A stretch of 64,000 nucleotides of DNA from Tissierellales bacterium (GTDB lineage: Bacteria > Bacillota > Clostridia > Tissierellales > JASKZW01): positions 8,486-72,485 of the forward strand of contig JASLIL010000018.1 in assembly GCA_030152145.1 (NCBI GenBank), read 5' to 3'. A model generated the notes under the pieces. It was not told where the DNA came from. It saw only the letters and a list, made by a program, of their open reading frames with translations, and did not search any database. This document shows, in pieces, positions 18,034 through 27,494 of the stretch (within the stretch, counting starts at the first letter, position 1; every line of letters begins with the position of its first letter). The translations under genes and the position numbers were made by a program.

Positions 18034-21000
18034 ATGGCTAAAGTTATGAAAACTATGGATGGTAACCAGGCAGCAGCTCACGTAGCATATGCATTTACAG
18101 ACGTAGCAGCTATTTATCCTATTACACCATCATCAAACATGGCGGAGCATGTTGACGCATGGTCAGCTAATGGAATGAAAAACATATTCAACCAAGAGGT
18201 ATTGGTTACAGAAATGCAATCAGAAGCTGGAGCTGCAGGAGCAGTTCACGGTTCATTAACAGCAGGAGCTTTAACAACTACGTTTACAGCTTCACAAGGA
18301 TTATTACTTATGATTCCAAATATGTACAAAATGGCAGGGGAGTTGCTACCAGCAGTATTCCACGTATCAGCTAGAGCTCTAGCAGGACACGCATTAAGTA
18401 TATTTGGTGACCATCAAGACGTTATGGCAGCAAGACAAACAGGTTTTGCTTTACTTGCATCAGGCAGTGTACAAGAAACTATGGACCTAGCTGGAGTAGC
18501 TCACTTAGCAGCTATAAAAGGAAGAGTTCCATTTATCCACTTCTTTGATGGATTTAGAACAAGCCATGAAATACAAAAAGTTGAGGTTATGGAATATGAA
18601 GACCTTGCTAAACTAGTTGACTACAAAGCAGTAGACGAATTTAGAAAGAAATCATTAAATCCAGAAAGACCTTATACAAAGGGTACAGCTCAAAACCCAG
18701 ATATCTATTTCCAAGCAGTAGAATCAGCTAACCCATTCTATGAAAATATCGTAGAAGTAGTTAATGACTACATGAAGGAAATAAACAAGATTACAGGTAG
18801 AGAGTACAGACCATTTAATTATTACGGACATCCAGAAGCAGACAGAGTTATTGTAGCTATGGGTTCAGTAACAGAAGCTATAGAAGAAACAGTAGATTAC
18901 TTAAATGAAAGAGGAGAAAAAGTAGGGGTTGTAGAAGTACACCTATACAGACCATTCTCAGCTAAATACTTCTTTGATGTATTACCAGCGTCAGTTAAGA
19001 AAATCGCTGTATTAGATAGAACAAAAGAAAAAGGTGCAGTAGCAGAGCCACTACACTTAGATGTTATGAGCATGTTCTACAATAAAGAAGACAAGCCAGT
19101 TATCGTTGGTGGAAGATACGGACTAGGTTCAAAAGACACTACTCCAACTCATATCAAAGCAGTTTATGATAACCTAGCTAAATATGAACCAAAAGATAGA
19201 TTCACTATTGGTATTGAAGATGACGTAACTCATACTTCATTAGAAATAGGAGAAGAAATTAACGCAGCACCTGAAGGAACAATCAGATGTAAGTTCTGGG
19301 GATTCGGATCAGACGGTACTGTAGGAGCTAACAAATCAGCTATCAAGATTATTGGTGATGATACTGACATGTACGCTCAAGGGTACTTTGCATATGACAG
19401 TAAAAAATCAGGTGGAGTAACTATCTCTCACTTAAGATTTGGTCATGAGCCAATAAAATCAACTTACCTAATAAATGAAGCTGACTTTATCTCATGTTCA
19501 AAACAATCATATGTACACAGCTATGACCTATTAAGAGGTCTAGTTAAAGGCGGTAAGTTCCTATTAAACACTAACTGGTCAGTAGAAGAGTTAGAAGAAA
19601 ACCTACCAGCAGAAATGAAGAGATATTTAGCAAACAACAACATTGACTTCTACACTATAGATGCTACTAAGATAGCTCAAGAAATTGGACTAGGTGGAAG
19701 AACTAACATGATTATGCAATCAGCATTCTTCAAGTTAGCAAATGTTATTGATATAGATGAAGCTATAGAGCACTTAAAAGCAGCTATCGTAAGAGATTAT
19801 GGTAGAAAAGGTGACCATATAGTAGAAATGAACTACAAGGCTGTAGAACAAGGTATTGACGCACTTAACAAAATCGAAGTTCCAGCTGAGTGGGCAAATG
19901 CAAAAGATGAAGTTGTAGCAGAAGAAAACACAGAAATGCCAGACTTTATCAGAGATGTTGTTATACCAATGAACAGACAAGAAGGAGACGACCTTCCAGT
20001 GAGTACATTTGTTGGAAAAGAAGACGGTGTATTCCCACATGGAACAACTGCTTATGAGAAACGTGGTATTGCAGTAGAAGTTCCACAATGGAAGATGGAA
20101 AACTGTATCCAATGTAACCAATGTTCATTAGTATGTCCTCATGCAGTTATTAGACCATTCTTAGTAAGCGAAGAGGAAAAAGCAAATGCTCCAGAAAACT
20201 TTGAAACTAAGAAGGCTATGGGTAAAGGTATGGAAGATGTAGAATTCCGTATCCAAATATCACCATTAGACTGTACAGGATGTGGAAACTGTGCTGATGT
20301 TTGTCCTGCTAAGGAAAAAGCATTAGTAATGGTACCATTAGAAGAAGAATATGAAGTACAAGCTGAAAACTGGAAATATGCTATTGAAAATGTATCAGTT
20401 AAGGCTGACAGAATGTCAGATACTACATTAAAAGGCAGCCAATTCAAGCAACCATTACTTCAATTCTCAGGAGCTTGTGCTGGATGTGGAGAAACTCCAT
20501 ATGCTAAATTAGTAACTCAATTATTCGGAGATAGAATGATCGTTGCTAACGCTACAGGATGTTCATCAATCTGGGGAGGAAGTGCGCCTTCAACTCCATA
20601 CTGCAAGAACGAATGTGGACAAGGACCAGCTTGGGCTAACTCATTATTTGAAGATAACGCTGAATACGGATACGGTATGGCAGTAGCTATCAGACAAATA
20701 AGAGAAAAAATTGAATTATTCATGAACGAATTTATAGAATTAAATATAGATGAAGAAGCAAATGAAGCATTCAAAAACTGGATTGAAAACCAAGATGACG
20801 CAGACAAGTCAAAAGAAGCTGCTGCTCATGTATTAGTTCAATTAGCTAAGGAATATGAATGTGAAAGAGCTAGAGAATTAGTAGCAGAAATCAAGGACCT
20901 AGAAGACTATTTAGTTAAGAAATCAGTATGGATCTTTGGTGGAGACGGTTGGGCATATGACATTGGATTCGGAGGACTAGACCATGTTCTAGCTTCAGGA

Positions 21001-21573
21001 AAAGATGTTAACGTACTAGTATTTGATACAGAAGTTTACTCAAACACTGGTGGACAATCATCTAAGTCAACTCCAAGAGCTGCTGTAGCTAAATTTGCTG
21101 CTTCAGGTAAGAGAATGACTAAGAAAGACCTTGGTATGATTGCTGCAACTTACGGATATGTATATGTTGCACAAGTAGCTATGGGTGCTAACATGAACCA
21201 ATTAATTAAGGCACTTAAAGAAGCTGAATCATATGATGGACCATCATTAGTTATAGCTTACGCTCCATGTATATCACATGGTATTAAATCAGGAATGGGT
21301 ACAAGTATCAAACAAGAGAAATTTGCTGTTGAAACAGGATACTGGCACTTATACAGATTTGACCCTAGATTAAAAGACGAAGGTAAGAATCCGTTTGTAC
21401 TAGACTCAAAAGAGCCTACTAAACCATTCAGAGAGTTCTTAGACTCAGAAGTAAGATATACTTCACTACAACGTTCATTCCCAGAAGAAGCTGAAGAGTT
21501 ATTTAAGGCAGCTGAGGAAGACGCTAAAGCAAGATACGATAAATACAAGAGAATGGCAGAGCAAGAATTTTAA
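18034..21573 (+). CDS. nifJ: Pyruvate:ferredoxin (flavodoxin) oxidoreductase, single-chain type
   Basis: Central enzyme of anaerobic pyruvate oxidation: pyruvate + CoA + 2 oxidised ferredoxin to acetyl-CoA, CO2 and reduced ferredoxin. 1179 aa with all fused domains in order: pyrimidine-binding domain (YPITPSSNMAEHVD), transketolase-like and gamma domains, two 4Fe-4S motifs (CIQCNQCSLVCPHAV and CTGCGNCADVCPAKE), and the thiamine-diphosphate domain (GGDGWAYDIGFGGLDH...NTGGQSSK). A further Cys pair in CAGCGETPY serves the proximal cluster. It has a strong promoter, an AAGGAGG ribosome site, its own terminator and codon choice unlike most neighbours (AGA nearly always for Arg), all indicating very high expression. 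Confidence 0.98.
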   Translation: MAKVMKTMDGNQAAAHVAYAFTDVAAIYPITPSSNMAEHVDAWSANGMKNIFNQEVLVTEMQSEAGAAGAVHGSLTAGALTTTFTASQGLLLMIPNMYKMAGELLPAVFHVSARALAGHALSIFGDHQDVMAARQTGFALLASGSVQETMDLAGVAHLAAIKGRVPFIHFFDGFRTSHEIQKVEVMEYEDLAKLVDYKAVDEFRKKSLNPERPYTKGTAQNPDIYFQAVESANPFYENIVEVVNDYMKEINKITGREYRPFNYYGHPEADRVIVAMGSVTEAIEETVDYLNERGEKVGVVEVHLYRPFSAKYFFDVLPASVKKIAVLDRTKEKGAVAEPLHLDVMSMFYNKEDKPVIVGGRYGLGSKDTTPTHIKAVYDNLAKYEPKDRFTIGIEDDVTHTSLEIGEEINAAPEGTIRCKFWGFGSDGTVGANKSAIKIIGDDTDMYAQGYFAYDSKKSGGVTISHLRFGHEPIKSTYLINEADFISCSKQSYVHSYDLLRGLVKGGKFLLNTNWSVEELEENLPAEMKRYLANNNIDFYTIDATKIAQEIGLGGRTNMIMQSAFFKLANVIDIDEAIEHLKAAIVRDYGRKGDHIVEMNYKAVEQGIDALNKIEVPAEWANAKDEVVAEENTEMPDFIRDVVIPMNRQEGDDLPVSTFVGKEDGVFPHGTTAYEKRGIAVEVPQWKMENCIQCNQCSLVCPHAVIRPFLVSEEEKANAPENFETKKAMGKGMEDVEFRIQISPLDCTGCGNCADVCPAKEKALVMVPLEEEYEVQAENWKYAIENVSVKADRMSDTTLKGSQFKQPLLQFSGACAGCGETPYAKLVTQLFGDRMIVANATGCSSIWGGSAPSTPYCKNECGQGPAWANSLFEDNAEYGYGMAVAIRQIREKIELFMNEFIELNIDEEANEAFKNWIENQDDADKSKEAAAHVLVQLAKEYECERARELVAEIKDLEDYLVKKSVWIFGGDGWAYDIGFGGLDHVLASGKDVNVLVFDTEVYSNTGGQSSKSTPRAAVAKFAASGKRMTKKDLGMIAATYGYVYVAQVAMGANMNQLIKALKEAESYDGPSLVIAYAPCISHGIKSGMGTSIKQEKFAVETGYWHLYRFDPRLKDEGKNPFVLDSKEPTKPFREFLDSEVRYTSLQRSFPEEAEELFKAAEEDAKARYDKYKRMAEQEF

Positions 21574-21591
21574 TCTAGCCTAACTATAAAG

Positions 21592-21619
21592 AAAAAGGGA
21601 TGCCTAGCATCCCTTTTTT
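21592..21619 (+). terminator. Strong terminator after PFOR
   Basis: AAAAAGGGATGC and GCATCCCTTTTT enclose a CTA loop; the right arm runs into a T-run. Confidence 0.93.
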
Positions 21620-21704
21620 ATATTCTCTGACTTTTATATATCTAATTTTTTTGATATTATGTATATAAAAGTAGGAGAATAATAAGGACACAGGAGAGGA
21701 ATAT

Positions 21705-22604
21705 ATGAATATAAAAGAAATTTTTGGAGATAGAAGTTTTGGACAGATGCTATATAGGGAAGCTATGAAAAACCACACCAGCTTTAAAATAGGAGGTCCT
21801 GCAGACCTTGTAATAGTTACTGAGACAGAAGAGGATATAGTGGAGGCTCTTAGCTTCTGTAGAGAAAACGAGCTGGACTATTTTATAATGGGCAATGGAT
21901 CCAATCTTCTAGTTAGGGATCAGGGTCTTAAAAAGGTAGTTATAAAGGTAGCCAAGGGTTTTGATAAAATATTTGTAGAGGGTAATATAGTAAGGGTTCA
22001 GGCTGGAGCTCTTTTATCAACTATAGCAAAAACTGCCCTAAAAAACTCCCTGGCAGGTTTTGAGTTTGCCAGTGGAATACCAGGTACAGCAGGAGGAGCC
22101 ATGACTATGAATGCAGGTGCCTATGGTGGAGAGATGAAGGATATAGTAAAGAGAGTTAAGGTAGTCGATCAAGATGGTAAGATAAAATATATAGAAAACA
22201 AGGACATGGATTTTAGATATAGGGGCAGTAAGGTTGTAGACCAAGGCCTAGTAGTCCTAGAGGTGGAATTTCAGCTGGAGGAAGGAAGCTATGATGAGAT
22301 AAAGAAAAACCTAGATGAGCTTACAGAGAAGAGAACCTCAAAGCAACCTCTAGAATATCCAAGTGGAGGTAGTACATTTAAGAGACCAGAAGGTTACTTT
22401 GCAGGTAAGCTTATAGATGATTCAGGACTTAGGGGCTTGAGATATGGAGATGCTCAGGTTTCAGAAAAGCACTGTGGGTTTATAATAAACAGGGGAGAAA
22501 GTAACTATAAAGAGGTAAGTCAGCTGATAGATACTGTAAGAAAGGTAGTTAAGGATAAGTTTGGTGTAGATTTAGAAACGGAAATTAAAATTATAGGAGA
22601 CTGA
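21705..22604 (+). CDS. murB: UDP-N-acetylenolpyruvoylglucosamine reductase
   Basis: FAD enzyme of peptidoglycan precursor synthesis that reduces UDP-GlcNAc-enolpyruvate to UDP-MurNAc. 299 aa, normal for the short (type II) form. The FAD-binding part shows NHTSFKIGGPADLVI and MGNGSNLLVRD, then SGIPGTAGGAMTMNAGAYGGEM, and the C-terminal substrate domain has YPSGGSTFKRPEGYFAGKLID. It starts the run murB-PHP-rapZ-yvcK, a conserved Firmicute arrangement, with 4 nt to the next gene. Confidence 0.97.
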   Translation: MNIKEIFGDRSFGQMLYREAMKNHTSFKIGGPADLVIVTETEEDIVEALSFCRENELDYFIMGNGSNLLVRDQGLKKVVIKVAKGFDKIFVEGNIVRVQAGALLSTIAKTALKNSLAGFEFASGIPGTAGGAMTMNAGAYGGEMKDIVKRVKVVDQDGKIKYIENKDMDFRYRGSKVVDQGLVVLEVEFQLEEGSYDEIKKNLDELTEKRTSKQPLEYPSGGSTFKRPEGYFAGKLIDDSGLRGLRYGDAQVSEKHCGFIINRGESNYKEVSQLIDTVRKVVKDKFGVDLETEIKIIGD

Positions 22605-22608
22605 TAGG

Positions 22609-23337
22609 ATGAAGATCATAGGTGATTACCATACCCACACAGTTTACAGCCATGGCTTAGGAACTATAAGGGAGAATGTTGAAGAGGCCTATAGGAAGGG
22701 TCTTAAGACTATAGCCATAACAGATCATGGCCCAGGCCATAAATTTTATGGTATAAAGAAATCAAAACTAGACCAAATGAAAAAAGAGATAGAGGACTTG
22801 AGAATAGAATATCCTGACATGGAAATCCTACTGGGTATGGAGGCCAATGTTATGGATTTTGAGGGCAGGGTGGATGTAGATCAAGAAATTCTTTCCAAGT
22901 TAGACTTTTTAATAGTGGGCTATCACTACGGAACCTTCCCAAGGGGACTTAAGAATAAATTTTGGTTTTATGTAATCAACCCTCTATCTAAGCACTTGAA
23001 GTTTTTAGAGAAGAGGCAGATAGAAAGAAATACCAGGGCTCTTATAAGGGCTATGGATAGGTACCCAATAAAGTTTATAAGCCACCCAGGATCCAAGGCT
23101 AGATTAGACATAGAGCTACTGGGAAGAGAGGCTAGCCTTAGAGATGTATGTCTTGAAATAAACTCAAGTCATAGTGAACTTTCAGAGGAGGCCATAAGGA
23201 AAGCTATGAAAACCCATGTGAAGTTCATAGTTAACAGTGATGCCCATAAACCAGAAAGGGTAGGAGATTGTGACAGGGGACTTTTAAGAGCAAGTAAGGC
23301 AGGCCTTGAAGTGGAAAGGATAATTAATGCTATCTAA
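22609..23337 (+). CDS. PHP-domain phosphoesterase
   Basis: 242 aa predicted metal-dependent phosphohydrolase of the polymerase and histidinol phosphatase (PHP) superfamily. Metal ligands visible include DYHTHT at the start, ITDHGPGH, the Glu in GMEANVMD, His in FISHPG and the terminal VNSDAHKPERVG. The role is not known; in many Firmicutes a gene of this kind sits between murB and rapZ, as here. Histidinol phosphatase is unlikely because no histidine genes are nearby. Confidence 0.88.
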   Translation: MKIIGDYHTHTVYSHGLGTIRENVEEAYRKGLKTIAITDHGPGHKFYGIKKSKLDQMKKEIEDLRIEYPDMEILLGMEANVMDFEGRVDVDQEILSKLDFLIVGYHYGTFPRGLKNKFWFYVINPLSKHLKFLEKRQIERNTRALIRAMDRYPIKFISHPGSKARLDIELLGREASLRDVCLEINSSHSELSEEAIRKAMKTHVKFIVNSDAHKPERVGDCDRGLLRASKAGLEVERIINAI

Positions 23338-23352
23338 TAGGAGGTAGAGAAA

Positions 23353-24219
23353 TTGGAATTTATAATAGTTACAGGAGTATCGGGAGCAGGTAAAAGTCAA
23401 GCTGTAAAAGCCCTAGAAGACATAGGATACTACTGTATGGATAACTTACCGCCAGCACTTTTAATAAATTTTGCAGAACTTTGCTATAGTTCAAATATGG
23501 ACATAGACAAGGTTGCCCTAGTAGCTGATACGAGAGGAGGAGCTTTTTTTAAAGATTTCTTTAAGGGGCTAAAGGCTTTGGAAGAGAAGGGATTTAAATA
23601 TAAGGTACTTTTCCTAGATGCTAGTGATAAGGAGCTTATAAAGAGATATAAGGAACACAGAAGACCTCATCCTATGTCTATGGAGGCTAGAATAGTTGAT
23701 GGAATAGCTAAGGAAAGAGAACTTCTAGAAGATGTTAGAGATCAGGCAGACTATATAATAGATACAACAGATATAAATATACATGAACTGAAGGCAGAGA
23801 TATATAATATATTCTTAAATGAACAGGATGATAAAAATATAGCCATATCCCTAGTGTCCTTTGGCTTTAAGTATGGGGTCCTTCTAGATGGAGATTTAAT
23901 ATTTGATGTAAGATTTCTACCTAACCCCTATTATATAGAAGACCTGAGACCCTTGACTGGAAAGGATAGGCAGATCAAGGAGTATGTTTTAGGATTTGAA
24001 GATACTCATCAGTTTTTAAATAAGTTAATGGACATCTTAAAGTTTCTAATTCCCCTTTATGAGAAGGAGGGCAAGAGTCAATTGGTTATAGGAATAGGTT
24101 GTACAGGTGGTAAACATAGATCGGTAGCTATAACAGAGGCTCTTAAGGACAGGTTAAATGAAATAGGATACAATCCTCTTGTAAATCATAGGGAAGAGAA
24201 AAGATACTGGGAATCGTAA
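23353..24219 (+). CDS. rapZ: RapZ/YvcJ-type RNase adapter / nucleotide-binding protein
   Basis: 288 aa P-loop protein. In Gammaproteobacteria RapZ steers decay of small RNAs controlling glucosamine-6-phosphate synthase; the Firmicute form YvcJ has ATPase/GTPase activity with less clear function. Walker A is GVSGAGKSQA at residues 7-16, followed by DNLPP, and the C-terminal domain has the conserved GCTGGKHRSV. The start is TTG at 23353 behind AGGAGG. Sits 16 nt upstream of yvcK. Confidence 0.95.
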   Translation: MEFIIVTGVSGAGKSQAVKALEDIGYYCMDNLPPALLINFAELCYSSNMDIDKVALVADTRGGAFFKDFFKGLKALEEKGFKYKVLFLDASDKELIKRYKEHRRPHPMSMEARIVDGIAKERELLEDVRDQADYIIDTTDINIHELKAEIYNIFLNEQDDKNIAISLVSFGFKYGVLLDGDLIFDVRFLPNPYYIEDLRPLTGKDRQIKEYVLGFEDTHQFLNKLMDILKFLIPLYEKEGKSQLVIGIGCTGGKHRSVAITEALKDRLNEIGYNPLVNHREEKRYWES

Positions 24220-24235
24220 TAGAAAGGAAATAGAT

Positions 24236-25234
24236 ATGTCAAATGAAAAGGAATTACTAAAGGCAGCAAAAATAGTAGTTATAGGTGGAGGTACAGGCCT
24301 ATCTGTACTTTTAAGAGGTTTGAAAAAGTACACAAGTAATATTACAGCCATAGTGACTGTAGCTGATGATGGTGGAGGCTCAGGAGTTCTGAGAGAAGAC
24401 CTAGGAATGCTGCCACCAGGAGACATAAGGTCCTGTATACTAGCCTTGGCAAATACAGAACCAACCATGGAAAAGCTTTTACAATTCAGGTTTGAGGATG
24501 GTAGTCTTAAAGGTCAGAGTTTTGGAAACCTATTTTTAGCAGCCATGAATGAAATCTATGGCAGCTTTGAAATGGCTATTAAGGAGACTTCAAATGTATT
24601 GGCCGTAACTGGAAAAGTTCTTCCTATGACCTTGGAAAATGTTGTATTAAATGCGGAGTTGGAAAATGGAAGTTTGGTAGCCGGTGAAAGTAGAATTCCA
24701 GAGATAGCCCTGGAAGAAGGATCAGCCATAAAAAGAGTATTTCTAGAGCCAGAAAACTTAAGTCCTCTTGAGGAGGCAGTGGATTCAATTAGAAGGGCAG
24801 ATCTAATAGTTTTAGGTCCAGGCAGCCTCTACACCTCTATTATTCCCAATCTCTTAGTGGATAGTATAGTTGATGAAATCTACAAGTCAAGAGGAAAAAC
24901 AGTCTATATAGCCAATGTAATGACTCAACCAGGAGAAACAGATGGTTACACAGTTTATGACCATACCAAGGCCGTTCTAAACCATACTAGGGAGGATCTA
25001 CTAGACTATGTAATAGCTAATATAGAGCCATCGCCAGAAGCAGCCTTAAAAAGATATTATTCTGATGGTGCAAAGCTGGTAGAAACCAATGGCTGTGAAG
25101 AAAAACTAAAAGACTTGGGCATAAAACTGCTTAAAAATGACTTAATAGAGGTAAAGAAAGACTATATAAGACATGACTCAGACCTTTTAAGCCAAATGTT
25201 AATAGAACTAGCAGAAGAAAATAGAAGAAAGTAA
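24236..25234 (+). CDS. yvcK: YvcK family protein (gluconeogenesis/morphogenesis factor)
   Basis: 332 aa protein of the CofD-like family. YvcK of Bacillus is needed for normal shape and growth on gluconeogenic substrates and binds UDP-sugars. Signature motifs: GGGTGLSVLLRGLKKY, VTVADDGGGSGVLRED and PPGDIRSCILALA near the N-terminus, then LGPGSLYTSIIPNL. A terminator follows 5 nt after the stop, so the whiA gene that usually comes next is absent from this locus. Confidence 0.95.
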   Translation: MSNEKELLKAAKIVVIGGGTGLSVLLRGLKKYTSNITAIVTVADDGGGSGVLREDLGMLPPGDIRSCILALANTEPTMEKLLQFRFEDGSLKGQSFGNLFLAAMNEIYGSFEMAIKETSNVLAVTGKVLPMTLENVVLNAELENGSLVAGESRIPEIALEEGSAIKRVFLEPENLSPLEEAVDSIRRADLIVLGPGSLYTSIIPNLLVDSIVDEIYKSRGKTVYIANVMTQPGETDGYTVYDHTKAVLNHTREDLLDYVIANIEPSPEAALKRYYSDGAKLVETNGCEEKLKDLGIKLLKNDLIEVKKDYIRHDSDLLSQMLIELAEENRRK

Positions 25235-25238
25235 GTAT

Positions 25239-25283
25239 AGGACCATTTTTATGATTTTTAAATTATAGAAGTGGTCCTTTTTA
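25239..25283 (+). terminator. Terminator after yvcK
   Basis: AGGACCA and TGGTCCT form a 7-bp stem with a long AT-rich loop (26 nt), followed by TTTTT. Confidence 0.75.
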
Positions 25284-25372
25284 TAATCCATTTAGGCTAG
25301 AAGATCTATAGGAGTAAAAAATATAGGCTTCATGTGATAAAATAAAAGTAGAATAATAATAGAGGTGGTTTT

Positions 25373-27478
25373 TTGGATATAATAAGTATATTAGTAAAGG
25401 AATTAGGTATAAAAAGATTTCAGGTAGAAAATACCATTAAGTTAATAGAGGAAGGCAACACCATTCCTTTTATAGCAAGATACAGGAAGGAAGTTACTGG
25501 AAATTTAAGTGATGAGGTCTTAAGGGCCTTTGAAACAAAATTCGACCAACTAAGGAACCTTAAAAATCGCCAGGAAGAGGTTATAAGGCTAATAGATGAA
25601 CAAGGCCAGCTAACAGATAAGATCAGGGCCGACCTACTAAAGGCTGAAACAATCCAAAAAATAGATGACATATACAGACCCTTTAGGCCTAAAAGAAGAA
25701 CTCGTGGCATGATAGCCAGGGAAAAAGGCCTGGAGGACATGGCAGATTTTTTACTTGGAGATTTTGATAGCGATGAATTAAAGGAGGAAGTTGAAAAGTA
25801 TATAGATGAGGACAAGGAGCTCTTTACTGAAAGCCATGTCCTAGAAGGAGCCAAGGATATAATAGCTGAGAACATATCAGACAATCCAAGATATAGGGAA
25901 ATTGTAAGAACTATAGTAGCCAAGGAAGGTCTTCTAGAAAGTCAGCTAGTAAAGGATGCGGAGGATGAGAAAAAAGTATATGAGATGTATTATGACTATA
26001 GAGAACCCCTAAAAAAACTTGCCAACCATAGGGTATTGGCCCTAAACAGGGGAGAAAAAGAGAAGATACTAAGGGTTAAGATAGTCCTAGAGGATGAACT
26101 GGTTTTGGATAGGCTTAGGAAGGACCTATTAGGAGAGTTTGGTAAAGTAAATGAATTTATGGACCAGGCCCTAGTTGATAGCTACAATCGTTTGATCTTC
26201 CCATCCATAGAAAGGGAGCTTAGAAATAAACTAACAGAGCTGGCCGAAGATGACGCTATTAATGTATTTGCCCTTAATCTTGAGCCGCTTTTAATGCAGC
26301 CACCAGTAAAGGACACTATAATTTTAGCCCTGGATCCAGGTTTTAGGACCGGCTGTAAGCTAGCTATTATAGATGCTAACGGAAACTTTCTGGACTATTC
26401 AACTATATTTCCTACTGAACCTAGAAATGAGATAGAAGCCAGCAAGAAAACCTTAAAAGATTTAATCTATAAATATGGTGTAAATCTTATCTCAATAGGT
26501 AATGGTACTGCCAGTCGTGAAACAGAGCAGCTAGTGGCAGACCTAATAAGGGAATTAGATAGGAATATTTCCTACACCATAGTAAATGAAGCAGGTGCCA
26601 GTATCTACTCTGCCTCTCAGGTAGGTCAGGATGAGTTTCCAGACCTGGATGTATCCATAAGAGGAGCTATATCTATAGGTCGTAGGCTACAAGATCCTCT
26701 GTCAGAGCTGGTAAAGATAGAGCCTAAACACATAGGAGTTGGTCAATATCAACATGACCTTAACCAGAAGAAATTAGATGAGGAGTTAACCAAGGTAGTA
26801 GAGGACGTAGTAAATAGGGTAGGTGTAAACCTAAACAATGCTTCTGTATCTCTCTTAAACTATGTTTCAGGCATATCAAATAGGTTGGCCAAAAATATAG
26901 TAGACTATAGAGATGAAATTGGTGGCTTTAAGAAAAGGTCAGAACTTAAAAAAGTAAAGGGGCTAGGTCCTAAGACTTTCACCCAGTGTGCAGGATTTTT
27001 AAGGATTCCAGAAGGGGAAGATATTTTAGATAATACAGGTGTTCACCCAGAGAATTACAAGGAAGCCAGACTGATAATCGAAAGAAATCTTATGGAAGAA
27101 GACCTGGACCTATTGGCAGAAGAACTTAATATAGGAAGCTTGACCCTAAGGGACATAGTAGAGGAACTTAAGAAGCCAGGAAGAGACCCAAGGGAAGATA
27201 TGCCAAAGCCAATATTTAGAAGAGATGTCTTAAATATGGAGGATCTGGAGCCAGGTATGAAGATGACAGGTAGTGTCAGAAATGTAGTGGACTTTGGGGC
27301 CTTTATAGACATAGGAGTTAAGCAGGATGGTTTGGTTCACATATCTGAGCTTTCAGATTCTTTCGTAAAGCATCCCAAGGACCTAGTTAAGGTAGGGGAT
27401 CAGGTAGATGTTGAAATTATAGATATAGATCTTAAGAAGGGAAGAATATCACTTTCCATGAAAAAGAATAGAAAATAA
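25373..27478 (+). CDS. tex: Tex-like S1 RNA-binding transcription accessory protein
   Basis: 701 aa RNA-binding protein related to Tex/Spt6, linked in other bacteria to transcript processing and toxin-gene expression. The N-terminal Tex domain (IPFIARYRKEVTGNLSDEVL) is followed by a YqgF-like RNase H fold (ILALDPGFRTGCKLAII), helix-hairpin-helix units (FKKRSELKKVKGLGPKTFTQ) and a C-terminal S1 domain (GMKMTGSVRNVVDFGAFIDI...GRISLSMK). Start TTG at 25373 with AGAGGTGG 5 nt ahead. The downstream amidohydrolase begins 17 nt later and could be co-transcribed. Confidence 0.96.
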   Translation: MDIISILVKELGIKRFQVENTIKLIEEGNTIPFIARYRKEVTGNLSDEVLRAFETKFDQLRNLKNRQEEVIRLIDEQGQLTDKIRADLLKAETIQKIDDIYRPFRPKRRTRGMIAREKGLEDMADFLLGDFDSDELKEEVEKYIDEDKELFTESHVLEGAKDIIAENISDNPRYREIVRTIVAKEGLLESQLVKDAEDEKKVYEMYYDYREPLKKLANHRVLALNRGEKEKILRVKIVLEDELVLDRLRKDLLGEFGKVNEFMDQALVDSYNRLIFPSIERELRNKLTELAEDDAINVFALNLEPLLMQPPVKDTIILALDPGFRTGCKLAIIDANGNFLDYSTIFPTEPRNEIEASKKTLKDLIYKYGVNLISIGNGTASRETEQLVADLIRELDRNISYTIVNEAGASIYSASQVGQDEFPDLDVSIRGAISIGRRLQDPLSELVKIEPKHIGVGQYQHDLNQKKLDEELTKVVEDVVNRVGVNLNNASVSLLNYVSGISNRLAKNIVDYRDEIGGFKKRSELKKVKGLGPKTFTQCAGFLRIPEGEDILDNTGVHPENYKEARLIIERNLMEEDLDLLAEELNIGSLTLRDIVEELKKPGRDPREDMPKPIFRRDVLNMEDLEPGMKMTGSVRNVVDFGAFIDIGVKQDGLVHISELSDSFVKHPKDLVKVGDQVDVEIIDIDLKKGRISLSMKKNRK

Positions 27479-27494
27479 ACCTAGGAGGGATTGG

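Noticed and set aside
25420..25923. Long antisense open frame (167 codons) inside tex
   Set aside because: It has no ribosome site or family features and mirrors a strongly supported gene with full Tex domains; a shadow of AT-rich coding sequence. The same holds for antisense frames in the activator, PFOR and the amidohydrolases (for example 28040-28489).
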